Source: an uncultured Chloroflexota bacterium (GTDB taxonomy: Bacteria; Chloroflexota; UBA11872; UBA12225). Taken from it: a DNA stretch of 54,404 bases. The notes beneath the pieces are model-generated. The model did no database searches and was not told the DNA's origin. It was given only the letters and a program-made list of their open reading frames with translations. This document shows positions 33,193 to 40,686 of the stretch, piece by piece. Where the stretch lies: NCBI GenBank assembly GCA_902805635.1, contig CADCTC010000127.1:1-54404 (forward strand), written 5' to 3'. The translations under genes and the position numbers were made by a program. Position 1 is the stretch's first letter. Each line of letters starts with the position of its first letter.

Positions 33193-34257
33193 ATGGACCG
33201 CGAGACGATCATCCGACTCACGGCGCTCTCCAGCAGCGCTGGCTGAGCGTCCAAGATGGGTCCTGGGGACCTGGCGCACGTGCTGCGCCACCTGACTTCC
33301 AAGGAGCGCCCGCCAGAGCTGCTGGTTGGCCTCCACGTAGCCGACGACGCCGCCGTCTGGAAGATGGACGGCGAGCGTGCGCTTGTCCAGACCGTGGACT
33401 TCTTCACCCCCGTGGTCGATGACCCGTACACCTACGGCGCTATCGCCGCCGCCAATGCGCTTTCAGATGTCTACGCCATGGGGGGCGAGCCGTTCCTGGC
33501 GCTAGCTATCGCCGCCTTTCCCGCCAGTCTCCCGCGCGACATTCTGGCCGACATCTTCCGCGGCGGCGCCGACAAGGCCGCCGAGGGAGGCGTCGTCGTC
33601 GCGGGCGGCCACACCGTCACCGACGACGATCCGAAATACGGCCTTTCCGTCACCGGCATGGTCCATCCGGACCGCGTGCTCACCAAGGCTGCCGCCCGGC
33701 CGGGCGATGCCGTGTTCCTCACCAAGCCGCTCGGTACTGGGGTGATCACCACCGCCATCAAGAAGGACAGGGCGTCCGCCGCGCACGCCGATGGCGCCAT
33801 TGGCTGGATGCTGCGGCTCAACCGCGACGCCGCGCGCCTCCTCGCTCGCGTCCCCGCGGTGCGCGCCTGCACCGACATCACCGGGTTTGGCCTGCTTGGC
33901 CACGGCTACGAGATGGCCGCCGCCAGCGACGCCTGCCTGGAGATCGACGCCGCGGCCGTCCCGCTCATGGACGGCGCCTACGAGTACGCCGTCGCCGACC
34001 TGCTTCCCGGCGGCGCCGGCCGCAACCAGCTCTACCTGGAAGAAGCCGACGCCGCCGGCGCGCCGCGCGTCGCCATCGCCGACAGTGCCGACCCCATTCG
34101 CGTGTCCCTCCTCTTCGACCCGCAGACCAGCGGCGGCCTGCTCTTCAGCGCTCCGGCAGATGTTGCTGCAGAGGTTGAGACCGCCTTCCGCGCCGCCGAG
34201 CACCCCCTCTGGCGTATTGGCCGCTTCTCTGAGGGTCGAGGCGTGAAGGTCACGTGA
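33193..34257 (+). CDS. selD: Selenide, water dikinase, itself a selenoprotein (Sec18 by in-frame TGA)
   Basis: 354 residues when TGA at 33244-33246 is read as Sec. From ATG 33193 the frame encodes IRLTALSSSAG, then TGA, then ASK-MGPGDLAHVLRHL, matching the SelD N-terminus in which catalytic Cys17/Sec and Lys20 form (U/C)-X-X-K; here Sec18 and Lys21. Without Sec the product would be a 17-residue peptide or a truncated form from ATG 33256 lacking the active site. Later features: DDAAVWKMD, DVYAMGGEPFLAL, VVAGGHTVTDDDPKYGLSVT, LTKPLGTGV, TGFGLLGHGYEM and LLFDPQTSGGLL. It makes selenophosphate from selenide and ATP for Sec-tRNA, so it supplies the UGSC protein. The DUF5939 cyclase starts 16 nt downstream. 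Confidence 0.93.
33272..33290 (+). promoter_or_regulatory. Candidate bacterial SECIS stem-loop in selD
   Basis: A perfect 7-bp stem TGGCGCA / TGCGCCA with loop CGUGC. The loop starts 33 nt after the UGA codon and has G in the second position, as expected of bacterial SECIS elements. It lies within codons for LAHVLRH, so it must serve both coding and decoding. Confidence 0.5.
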
Positions 34258-34273
34258 CCCTGATCACAGCAGC

Positions 34274-36535
34274 GTGGTGATGCGGTTTGAGGCGCGTGGG
34301 CGGTTTGCCGTGCCGCCGGACCGGCTGTGGCCGCTGCTCTCCGACACGCAGCGACTCAACCGGGCCTTGGGCCTGCCCGTCATCCTCTTCCATGCCGAGC
34401 CGCTGCCTACCGGCGGCTCGCGCACCATCGGCGCCCACCCGCTTGGCTCCGCCGTGCTGTCAATGCTCGCCCAGGTCTTCCCGCTGCCCCCGACGCTGCC
34501 TAGCGATGAGTCGGTGCTGCGCCGCCTGCCGTCGCTGCCCATCGTGCGCTGGGAAGAGCACCCCTTCGAGTGGGAAGCGCCCCATCGCTACACCGTGCTG
34601 CGTGACTACTACTGGAGCCCGCTGGGGCTGTTCCCCTTCCGCACCTTCCGCGGCGGCGCCGAGCTAACGTCGCTTCCCGGTGGAGGCACAGAAGTGCGCG
34701 CCTTCGCCGAGGTCGAACCCCGCAATCCGCAGGGCGCACTGCTCACCCGCCTGGTGCTCGGCCCCAGGAGTACCAAGGGCGTCATCCGCCAGTGCCGCCT
34801 CTTCGAGCGCTACCTGCTTGGCCGGGCCCCCAGTCCCTACCCACAGCTGCACCGCCGCGTCGATAGTGCTTCCATCCAGCGCGTCGCGAGTTCGCCCAGC
34901 CATGCCGGGAGCGCGGGCGCCCCCGTCCGCTCGGTGACCGCTACGGCAGGTGAATCAGCCCCCGTAGGGAGCCTTGCTCAGATTGAGCCTGGAACCTCAG
35001 CCCCAGGTACCGCCTCTCCGTCATCGACTACTCCCCTCGCCTACTCTGCTCCCCGCACCGCCTTCTTTCTGGGCACCGGCTGGTCGGCCATGCGCCGCTC
35101 AGGTGTCCATCCTGGGCTGATCGAGCACATGCAGCGGCACCTGTTGGAGGCGCCGGATGAAGACGTGCTCAAGATGCGCCCTTTCGAGCTGGGAGACCGC
35201 TGGGGCACCGACCGGCGCGAGACCCTGGCCGCTTTCCTCTATGCGACCACTGCCGGCCTGGTTGAGATGAGCTGGGACGTCCTGTGCCCCAACTGCCGGC
35301 TCTCTAAAGCGAGCTTCGGCTCGCTGGCCGGTGTCCAGGGAGAGGCGCACTGCGACTCGTGCAACATCACCTTTGACGCCGCTTTCGACCGCCAGGTGGA
35401 GGTGCGCTTCACCGTAGCCACGTCCATCGGGGAGATTGCCGACCGCCGCTTCTGCAGCGGCGGTCCGATGACTTTGCCGCACGTCGTGGCTCAGGTAGTG
35501 CTCGCGCCGGGCGAGACCCGCTCCGTCTCGGTCAGTCTGGAACCCGGCGCCTACCGCGCGCGCAGTCAGCAGAGCGCCATTGCTGCCGTGATCGACGTAT
35601 CCGAAGCGACGGAGCCGGACGGTGCCACGAATGGCGCACGACCTTCCGTTCGCCCTGAGCTTGTCGAAGAGCGCGGTTCGACGAGGGCTCCCCTGAGCTT
35701 GCCGAAGGGCTCACCACGAACGGATGAGGTAGCCAAGCCACTCCGCATCACCGTCTCTTCCGATGCACTCCGTCCGCCCCTGCTGGGCGCGGATGCCGGG
35801 TCGGTGTGCCTGGAGATCTGTTGCGAAACCCCGATCGCGGCAACAGTTTCTATCGAGCGTCCAGAGTGGCCGGAGACCGCCGCTACCGCCGCCCTGGTCG
35901 GCACCCTTCATGAGTTCCGCGACCTGTTCGGCTCCGAGGCCCTCGCTCCCGGCCTGCAGCTCGCCGTCCAGCGACTCGGCTTCCTATTCACTGACCTGAC
36001 CGGTTCCACCGCGCTCTACGAGGCCGTCGGCCAGGCGCGCGCCTTCCGGCTCGTGCAGGATCACTTCGAAGTCCTCGGCCGCGAGATCGTCGCCCACAAG
36101 GGCGCATTGGTCAAGACCATTGGCGATGCCGTGATGGCCACGTTCCCCACCGGCGCGGACGCCTTCGACGCCGCCCTCGCCATGCAGCGCGCCTTGCGCC
36201 GCGTGGACACCGGCGGCGCCGCCGACCCGGCGCGGCTGCTCAAGGTCGGCGTGCACGAAGGACCCTGCATTGCCGTGGGGGCCAACGGCCGCCTGGACTA
36301 CTTCGGCACTACCGTCAACGTCGCCGCGCGCATCCAGGCCGAAGCGCGCGGCGGCGAAGTCCTTGCCTCCGCGGACGTGCTCGCCGATCCCACCATCCAG
36401 GAGCGCCTCCAGGCCGAGGGGCTCCTCTCAGTCGAAGCCGAAGTCCGCCTGCGTGGCATCCGTGAGCCGGTGCGTGTCTACCGCGTGGATACGTCGGGAC
36501 TGCCCTCTGCACTGCCTTCGAGCGGACCGAGGTAG
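34274..36535 (+). CDS. Adenylate/guanylate cyclase with SRPBCC and DUF5939 domains
   Basis: 753 residues (747 from ATG 34280, which may be the real start: the codons read GTG-GTG-ATG). Residues ~1-195 resemble a START/SRPBCC lipid-binding domain (MRFEARGRFAVPPDRLWPLL), ~200-270 is a Ser/Thr/Pro/Ala-rich linker, and ~275-455 is the zinc-ribbon-like DUF5939 domain (CPNCRLSKASFGSLAG, then HCDSCNITFDA). The class III cyclase domain at ~565-735 keeps both metal-binding Asp (FTDLTGST at ~573 and IGDAVMA at ~617) and the VNVAARIQ motif, so it should be active. Residues ~458-483 are encoded by a dispersed repeat. It follows selD by 16 nt and is tail to tail with another cyclase. Confidence 0.88.
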   Translation: MVMRFEARGRFAVPPDRLWPLLSDTQRLNRALGLPVILFHAEPLPTGGSRTIGAHPLGSAVLSMLAQVFPLPPTLPSDESVLRRLPSLPIVRWEEHPFEWEAPHRYTVLRDYYWSPLGLFPFRTFRGGAELTSLPGGGTEVRAFAEVEPRNPQGALLTRLVLGPRSTKGVIRQCRLFERYLLGRAPSPYPQLHRRVDSASIQRVASSPSHAGSAGAPVRSVTATAGESAPVGSLAQIEPGTSAPGTASPSSTTPLAYSAPRTAFFLGTGWSAMRRSGVHPGLIEHMQRHLLEAPDEDVLKMRPFELGDRWGTDRRETLAAFLYATTAGLVEMSWDVLCPNCRLSKASFGSLAGVQGEAHCDSCNITFDAAFDRQVEVRFTVATSIGEIADRRFCSGGPMTLPHVVAQVVLAPGETRSVSVSLEPGAYRARSQQSAIAAVIDVSEATEPDGATNGARPSVRPELVEERGSTRAPLSLPKGSPRTDEVAKPLRITVSSDALRPPLLGADAGSVCLEICCETPIAATVSIERPEWPETAATAALVGTLHEFRDLFGSEALAPGLQLAVQRLGFLFTDLTGSTALYEAVGQARAFRLVQDHFEVLGREIVAHKGALVKTIGDAVMATFPTGADAFDAALAMQRALRRVDTGGAADPARLLKVGVHEGPCIAVGANGRLDYFGTTVNVAARIQAEARGGEVLASADVLADPTIQERLQAEGLLSVEAEVRLRGIREPVRVYRVDTSGLPSALPSSGPR
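35646..35723. repeat. Dispersed palindromic-ended repeat, copy 2, inside the cyclase gene
   Basis: 78 bp with CCGTTCGCCC at the left and CCACGAACGG at the right, holding two copies of CCTGAGCTTG.CGAAG. Its length is a multiple of three and it has no stop in the cyclase frame, where it adds about 26 residues between the DUF5939 domain and the cyclase domain. Confidence 0.75.
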
Positions 36536-36573
36536 GAGGCAGCCGCTACCGCTCCGCCATAGGCGCTCACCTC

Positions 36574-37845
36574 CTACGCCATTACCGGCTCCTGCTTGCC
36601 CTTCACTGTCAGCGGGGGCAGCGCCCGCGCCGTCAGCGTTTCCTTTGCTCGATCGTAGGTGTTCTGGCCAATCAACACCTGCCACGGTTCCGCCACGTCC
36701 TTCAGCCGGCTGGCGAGGTTCACCGAGTCGCCCAGGTGGGTGAACTCCCTTCTTGAGACACCCACGTCTCCCACGATGGCAACTCCCGTGTTGACCCCCA
36801 CTCCGATCGCCAGCGGCCCCGAAGCCCGCTCCGCCCACTCCGCCTGCAGCGCGCGCTGCCGCTCCACCATCGCCAGCGCCGCTGCTACCGCGCGCTGCGC
36901 GTGGTCGTCCTGCGGGAACGGTGAGCCGAATACCGCCATCACCGAATCGCCGATGTACTTGTCCACGATGCCATCGTACGCGAACACCACTTCCGCCATC
37001 GCCTCAAGGTGTTCGCTCACCATCTCCGCCACCACGTCCGGGTCCAGCCGCTCTGAGAGCGCTGTGAAGCCGCGGATGTCCGAGAACAGCACGCTGACCT
37101 CCAGGCGCTCGCTCCTCTGCGACGCCAGGTCCTCCGGGTTGCTCACCAGCTTGTCCACCACTCGTGGCGAGAAGTGCGTCTCCAGCGTCGCACGGATGCG
37201 CTGGATGGCGCGGACAAACGCCTCCTTCTTGATGGCGCCGTACAGCACGCCGCCCACGGTGCGCAGCAGCCCCTGGTCCACCTCGTCAAACGTGCGCTGC
37301 CCCGGCACGTAGACGTTGATCCACGCGAAGGCGTCCCCCTGGTAGGCCACCGGCACCACAATCCCGTCCTCGAAGTCCGCGTTGCGGGCTAGCTCGTCCA
37401 CCTGTCCGCCTTGCCCACCCTGCCCGTTGCCGGCCCTCGCGCCCGCCGCCTGTTCCTCGCGCAGCCGGTGCAGGTGCACCGGCTGGCCGGCCGCCAGCGC
37501 GCGCTGCATGATCGCCATCTCCAGCCCCATCAGGTGTGGCTGCAGCGCTGTGGGGCTGCTCGCCACCGGGCAGAACTGCATCGCGTGCATGCTCGTGCCA
37601 CCCTCCACCGCCGCGTCGTGCACGAAGTGGATACACGCATGCTTCGCTCCGAACGCCGCTTTGATCTGCTCGATCATCCGGTCGAGCATGTCGGCCGTCG
37701 TGGAAGACACGTCCGCGTTCGACGCCGCCTGTGCCGCATTCAGCAGCCGTTGGACCACCAAGAGCCGCTCTGCCTCCCTCGCTCCGACGGCCGCCAGTGT
37801 GCCGTCTTCTCCGCCAGCGCCCACCATCCGCCGCAGCCACTTCAT
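36574..37845 (-). CDS. Adenylate cyclase with N-terminal GAF-like domain
   Basis: 423 residues from ATG 37845 with GAGGAG 8 nt upstream. Residues ~25-215 form a GAF-like sensor domain ([54 protein letters not shown]). A class III cyclase domain at ~235-405 keeps both metal Asp ([10 protein letters not shown] and [11 protein letters not shown]) and [12 protein letters not shown], so it should be active. It lacks membrane segments. It ends 38 nt from the end of the DUF5939 cyclase on the other strand; the gap has no clear terminator. Its own promoter is between it and the AIM24 gene (divergent). Confidence 0.9.
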   Translation of the reverse strand: MKWLRRMVGAGGEDGTLAAVGAREAERLLVVQRLLNAAQAASNADVSSTTADMLDRMIEQIKAAFGAKHACIHFVHDAAVEGGTSMHAMQFCPVASSPTALQPHLMGLEMAIMQRALAAGQPVHLHRLREEQAAGARAGNGQGGQGGQVDELARNADFEDGIVVPVAYQGDAFAWINVYVPGQRTFDEVDQGLLRTVGGVLYGAIKKEAFVRAIQRIRATLETHFSPRVVDKLVSNPEDLASQRSERLEVSVLFSDIRGFTALSERLDPDVVAEMVSEHLEAMAEVVFAYDGIVDKYIGDSVMAVFGSPFPQDDHAQRAVAAALAMVERQRALQAEWAERASGPLAIGVGVNTGVAIVGDVGVSRREFTHLGDSVNLASRLKDVAEPWQVLIGQNTYDRAKETLTARALPPLTVKGKQEPVMA

Positions 37846-37932
37846 CCGTGTCTCCTCACCGCCACGATACAGTACCGCTGTGGCACGATAGTGTCAGAGA
37901 CGACTGCCATGAGGGCCGCAGGAGCCAATCAC

Positions 37933-38739
37933 ATGCAGAACGCACCCGCACGCCGCGCGCACGAAGTCGACTTCGAGATCATCGGCGACGACATCCAGCT
38001 TGTGGAAGTCGAGCTGGACCAGGGCGAGACGGTCATTGCCGAGGCAGGCGCCATGAACTACCTGGAAGAGGGCATCACGTTCGAGGCGCGCATGGGCGAC
38101 GGCTCGGAGACGGGTCAGGGCTTTTTCGGCAAGCTGCTTGGCGCCGGCAAACGCATGGTCACCGGCGAGTCACTCTTCATGACCCACTTCACCAACACCG
38201 CCGGTGTCAAGCGGCGCGTCGCCTTCGCCGCGCCGTACCCCGGCAAGATCATTCCGGTGAACCTGGCAGACCTGGGCGGCGAGCTGCTCTGCCAGAAGGA
38301 CTCCTTCCTCTGCGCCGCCTACGGCACCAAGGTCGGCATCGCATTCACCCAGCGCATGGGCGCCGGTTTCTTCGGTGGCGAGGGCTTCATCCTCCAGCGC
38401 CTCCAGGGCGATGGCATGGTCTTCGTCCACGCCGGAGGCACCATCGTCAAGCGCGAGCTCAAGGGCGAGACGCTTCGCCTGGACACCGGCTGCCTGGTGG
38501 CATTCACACCCGGCATCGATTACAACATCGAGCGCTCCGGCAGCCTGCGCAGCATGGTGTTTGGCGGCGAAGGGCTCTTCCTCACCACCCTGCGTGGCGC
38601 CGGCACCGTCTGGCTGCAGAGCCTGCCGTTCTCCCGCCTGGCGGACCGCATCGTCTCCTCCTCCAGGATGGGCAGCGGCCGGCGTGAAGAAGGCTCTGTC
38701 CTCGGCGGCCTCGGCCGTATGTTCGAGAGCAACGAGTAG
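37933..38739 (+). CDS. AIM24/TIGR00266 family protein
   Basis: 268 residues from ATG 37933, with GCAGGAG 8 nt upstream. A conserved family of beta-rich proteins: [89 protein letters not shown]. The function is unknown; bacterial members are cytoplasmic or membrane-associated and eukaryotic AIM24 shapes mitochondrial inner membranes. No membrane segment here. The Asp/Gly loops look unbroken. It is probably monocistronic. Confidence 0.87.
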   Translation: MQNAPARRAHEVDFEIIGDDIQLVEVELDQGETVIAEAGAMNYLEEGITFEARMGDGSETGQGFFGKLLGAGKRMVTGESLFMTHFTNTAGVKRRVAFAAPYPGKIIPVNLADLGGELLCQKDSFLCAAYGTKVGIAFTQRMGAGFFGGEGFILQRLQGDGMVFVHAGGTIVKRELKGETLRLDTGCLVAFTPGIDYNIERSGSLRSMVFGGEGLFLTTLRGAGTVWLQSLPFSRLADRIVSSSRMGSGRREEGSVLGGLGRMFESNE

Positions 38740-38771
38740 TCCACCAGCCCACCGGGCGCGGTATTCTCGCT

Positions 38772-39074
38772 GTGGTGCGTAGTCCTATCCCGCAGCCGGC
38801 CGTTCCGCCGGTGCGCATAGCGCCGCAGCCACTGGGCGCCTTGCGCCGCGCCGTGGTGATTGGTGCCGTGCGCCTCGCCCGGCGCGTCATGACGCTCTTC
38901 GTCCGGTTGGCCGGCGAGCGCTGCTGGGACTGCGGCAAGAAGATCACCCCCACCGTCAAGCTGCCGTCCTACCAGATCGTCGAAGCGCGTCTGTGGGCCT
39001 GGGAAGAGGTCGTCTGCGACCTGTGCGTCCGCTCGCGCCTCACCCGCTTTGGCGGCAAAGGCCCCAAGCATTGA
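38772..39074 (+). CDS. Small hypothetical protein with two CxxC motifs
   Basis: 100 residues (GTG 38772 or GTG 38775). The N-terminus is Pro-rich, then comes an amphipathic Arg/Val/Leu segment at ~25-48 and a zinc-ribbon-like pair ERCWDCGKK ... VCDLCVRSR, separated by about 28 residues. It could bind zinc or nucleic acid. TATTCT ends 7 nt before GTG 38775, so the mRNA may be leaderless. I do not recognise the family. Confidence 0.65.
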   Translation: MVRSPIPQPAVPPVRIAPQPLGALRRAVVIGAVRLARRVMTLFVRLAGERCWDCGKKITPTVKLPSYQIVEARLWAWEEVVCDLCVRSRLTRFGGKGPKH

Positions 39075-39129
39075 CTACCACCACCGCGCGTCCAGCGTGC
39101 AGCCTGTCTCCCCAGGTGTCCCAATCAGG

Positions 39130-39153
39130 CCCTCTCCACATCTGTAGAGAGGG
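39130..39153. repeat. Inverted repeat in the AIM24/sulfatase intergenic region
   Basis: CCCTCTC / GAGAGGG around a 10-nt spacer, followed to ~39210 by a GCGCGGAGCGCAGAGGG-type stretch ending GGTGAGGTC. A related sequence is at 44511-44625. It is probably part of a second dispersed intergenic repeat family. The remainder of 39075-39222 shows no gene. Confidence 0.4.
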
Positions 39154-39222
39154 CAGGTGAATGCGCGGAGCGCAGAGGGCCGGGCCCTGGGGAAGGCCGG
39201 GTGAGGTCAAACCCCGGTCTCT

Positions 39223-40674
39223 CTACGCGTAGCCGCTAATCTTCGGCTTCCACTCCTGCTCCCAGCGCGCCTCGATCCCCGCCCGCCACGCTTCCGCCGC
39301 CGCGCGCAGCTCGGCCACGATCTCCGGCCGCTCCTCGGCGTGGTTCTCGCGCTCGCCAGGATCGTCCGCCAGGGTGGTAAGGAACACGTCCTCCGCCGGT
39401 GGCTCCCCCTCTACCAGCTGCCCGTTGAGCACCAGCTTCCAATCGCCCCGCCGCACCGCGGTCTGGTTGCCCATCTCCCAGAACACCTGCTCGTGCGGTG
39501 ACGACGCCTGCTCCGCCACCATCGGCAGCACGTCCAGCCCATCCAGCTCGTACTGCGAGGGATCTCCGCCCGCCGCGTTCAGGATCGTCGGGAACACGTC
39601 CATCGCTGCCCCCACCTCATCCACCACCTGCCCGGCCGGGATGCGCCGTGGCCAGCACATCAGCGCCGGCATGCGGATGCCACCGTCGAAGAGACTGAAC
39701 TTGTGGCCGCGCAGCGCCCCCGCGCTGCCGCCGTAGTAGGGGTCCTGCCGTCCGTCCAGCCAGTTGCGCGATTCGCGCGAAGGGCCGTTGTCGCTTTGGA
39801 AGAAGATGAAGGTGTCCTCGCGGATGCCTTGTCGCTCCAGCTCGTCCACTACCGCACCCACGGCATCGTCCACCGCCGAGAGCATCGCCGCCATGATCTG
39901 CCGGTCCCACGGCAGATGCGCGAAGCGGTCCTTGTACCGCTGCGGCGCGTGCATGGGGTAGTGCGGCGCATTGAACGGCACGTACATGAAGAACGGCGTC
40001 TGGTCCCGCACTTGGCCCAGCTCTGGCTCTGGCTCCGCGCCAGCGGCGTGTGCTGCCGGTTCTCCGCGTGCAGCCGGCCCCGCCTCACGTACGAAGCGCA
40101 CCGCCCGCTCCGCTATCAGGTCTGTGAAGTACTCGCCGTCCCGCCACACCTCATCACCGTCGTCCCACAGGTCGTGCAGTGGGTTGGTCTGGTTGCCGAT
40201 ACCCGGTCGCGCGCCGCCCAGCTTCTGGTTCATTCCCCAGTAGAAGATGTGGCTGAAATAATCGATGCACCCGGCCATGAACCCCAGGCACTCGTCGAAT
40301 CCGTGGTCCTGCGGTCGCGACCCTTCCGCAAGCCCCAGGTGCCACTTGCCGAACCAGCCGGTGCGGTAGCCCAGCTGCTTCAGCGCCGTGGCGATCGTCG
40401 GCACCGCCGGCGGCAGCCCCGGTGTCTTGCGGTCGCCGCCCAGGATAGCGCGCACTCCAGCGTTGCCGGGGTAGCGCCCCGTCAACACCGCCGCGCGCGA
40501 GGGTGAGCAGACCGGCGAGTTGGAGTACCAGTTGGTGAAGCGCACCCCTTCCGCCGCCAGCCGGTCCAGGCGCGGCGTGCGGAAGTCGCTCGCTCCCATG
40601 CACGACAGGTCTCCGTACCCCTGGTCGTCCGTGTAGAAGATGATGAAGTTCGGGCGGCCGGTGCGTACAGTCAT
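39223..40674 (-). CDS. Sulfatase (formylglycine-dependent, type I)
   Basis: 483 residues from ATG 40674. Metal-binding Asp pair in FIIFYTDDQGYGD at ~16-17, and the catalytic Cys56 in PVCSPSR, the C-X-P-X-R motif converted to formylglycine. Later come TGRYPGNAG, GYRTGWFGKWHLG and FQSDNGPSRESRNW. It should remove sulfate from a sugar or aryl ester. There is no signal peptide, so substrate must enter the cell or the motif must be matured in the cytoplasm. No formylglycine-generating enzyme or anSME is in the window. It is divergent from a secreted glycosidase with start codons only 3 nt apart. GTG 40692 is an alternative longer start. Confidence 0.9.
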   Translation of the reverse strand: MTVRTGRPNFIIFYTDDQGYGDLSCMGASDFRTPRLDRLAAEGVRFTNWYSNSPVCSPSRAAVLTGRYPGNAGVRAILGGDRKTPGLPPAVPTIATALKQLGYRTGWFGKWHLGLAEGSRPQDHGFDECLGFMAGCIDYFSHIFYWGMNQKLGGARPGIGNQTNPLHDLWDDGDEVWRDGEYFTDLIAERAVRFVREAGPAARGEPAAHAAGAEPEPELGQVRDQTPFFMYVPFNAPHYPMHAPQRYKDRFAHLPWDRQIMAAMLSAVDDAVGAVVDELERQGIREDTFIFFQSDNGPSRESRNWLDGRQDPYYGGSAGALRGHKFSLFDGGIRMPALMCWPRRIPAGQVVDEVGAAMDVFPTILNAAGGDPSQYELDGLDVLPMVAEQASSPHEQVFWEMGNQTAVRRGDWKLVLNGQLVEGEPPAEDVFLTTLADDPGERENHAEERPEIVAELRAAAEAWRAGIEARWEQEWKPKISGYA

Positions 40675-40686
40675 TGCGTGACCGTA
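40666..40686. promoter_or_regulatory. Overlapping divergent leaderless promoters
   Basis: TACAGT (40666-40671, plus) stands 6 nt before GTG 40678, and TACGGT (40681-40686, minus) stands 6 nt before ATG 40674. Each -10 lies within the first codons of the opposite gene, giving near-symmetric back-to-back leaderless starts. Neither gene has a Shine-Dalgarno. Confidence 0.4.

Noticed and set aside
33256..34257. selD starting at ATG 33256
   Set aside because: This would remove the catalytic (Sec/Cys)-X-X-Lys site, whereas the in-frame upstream codons match the SelD N-terminus exactly.
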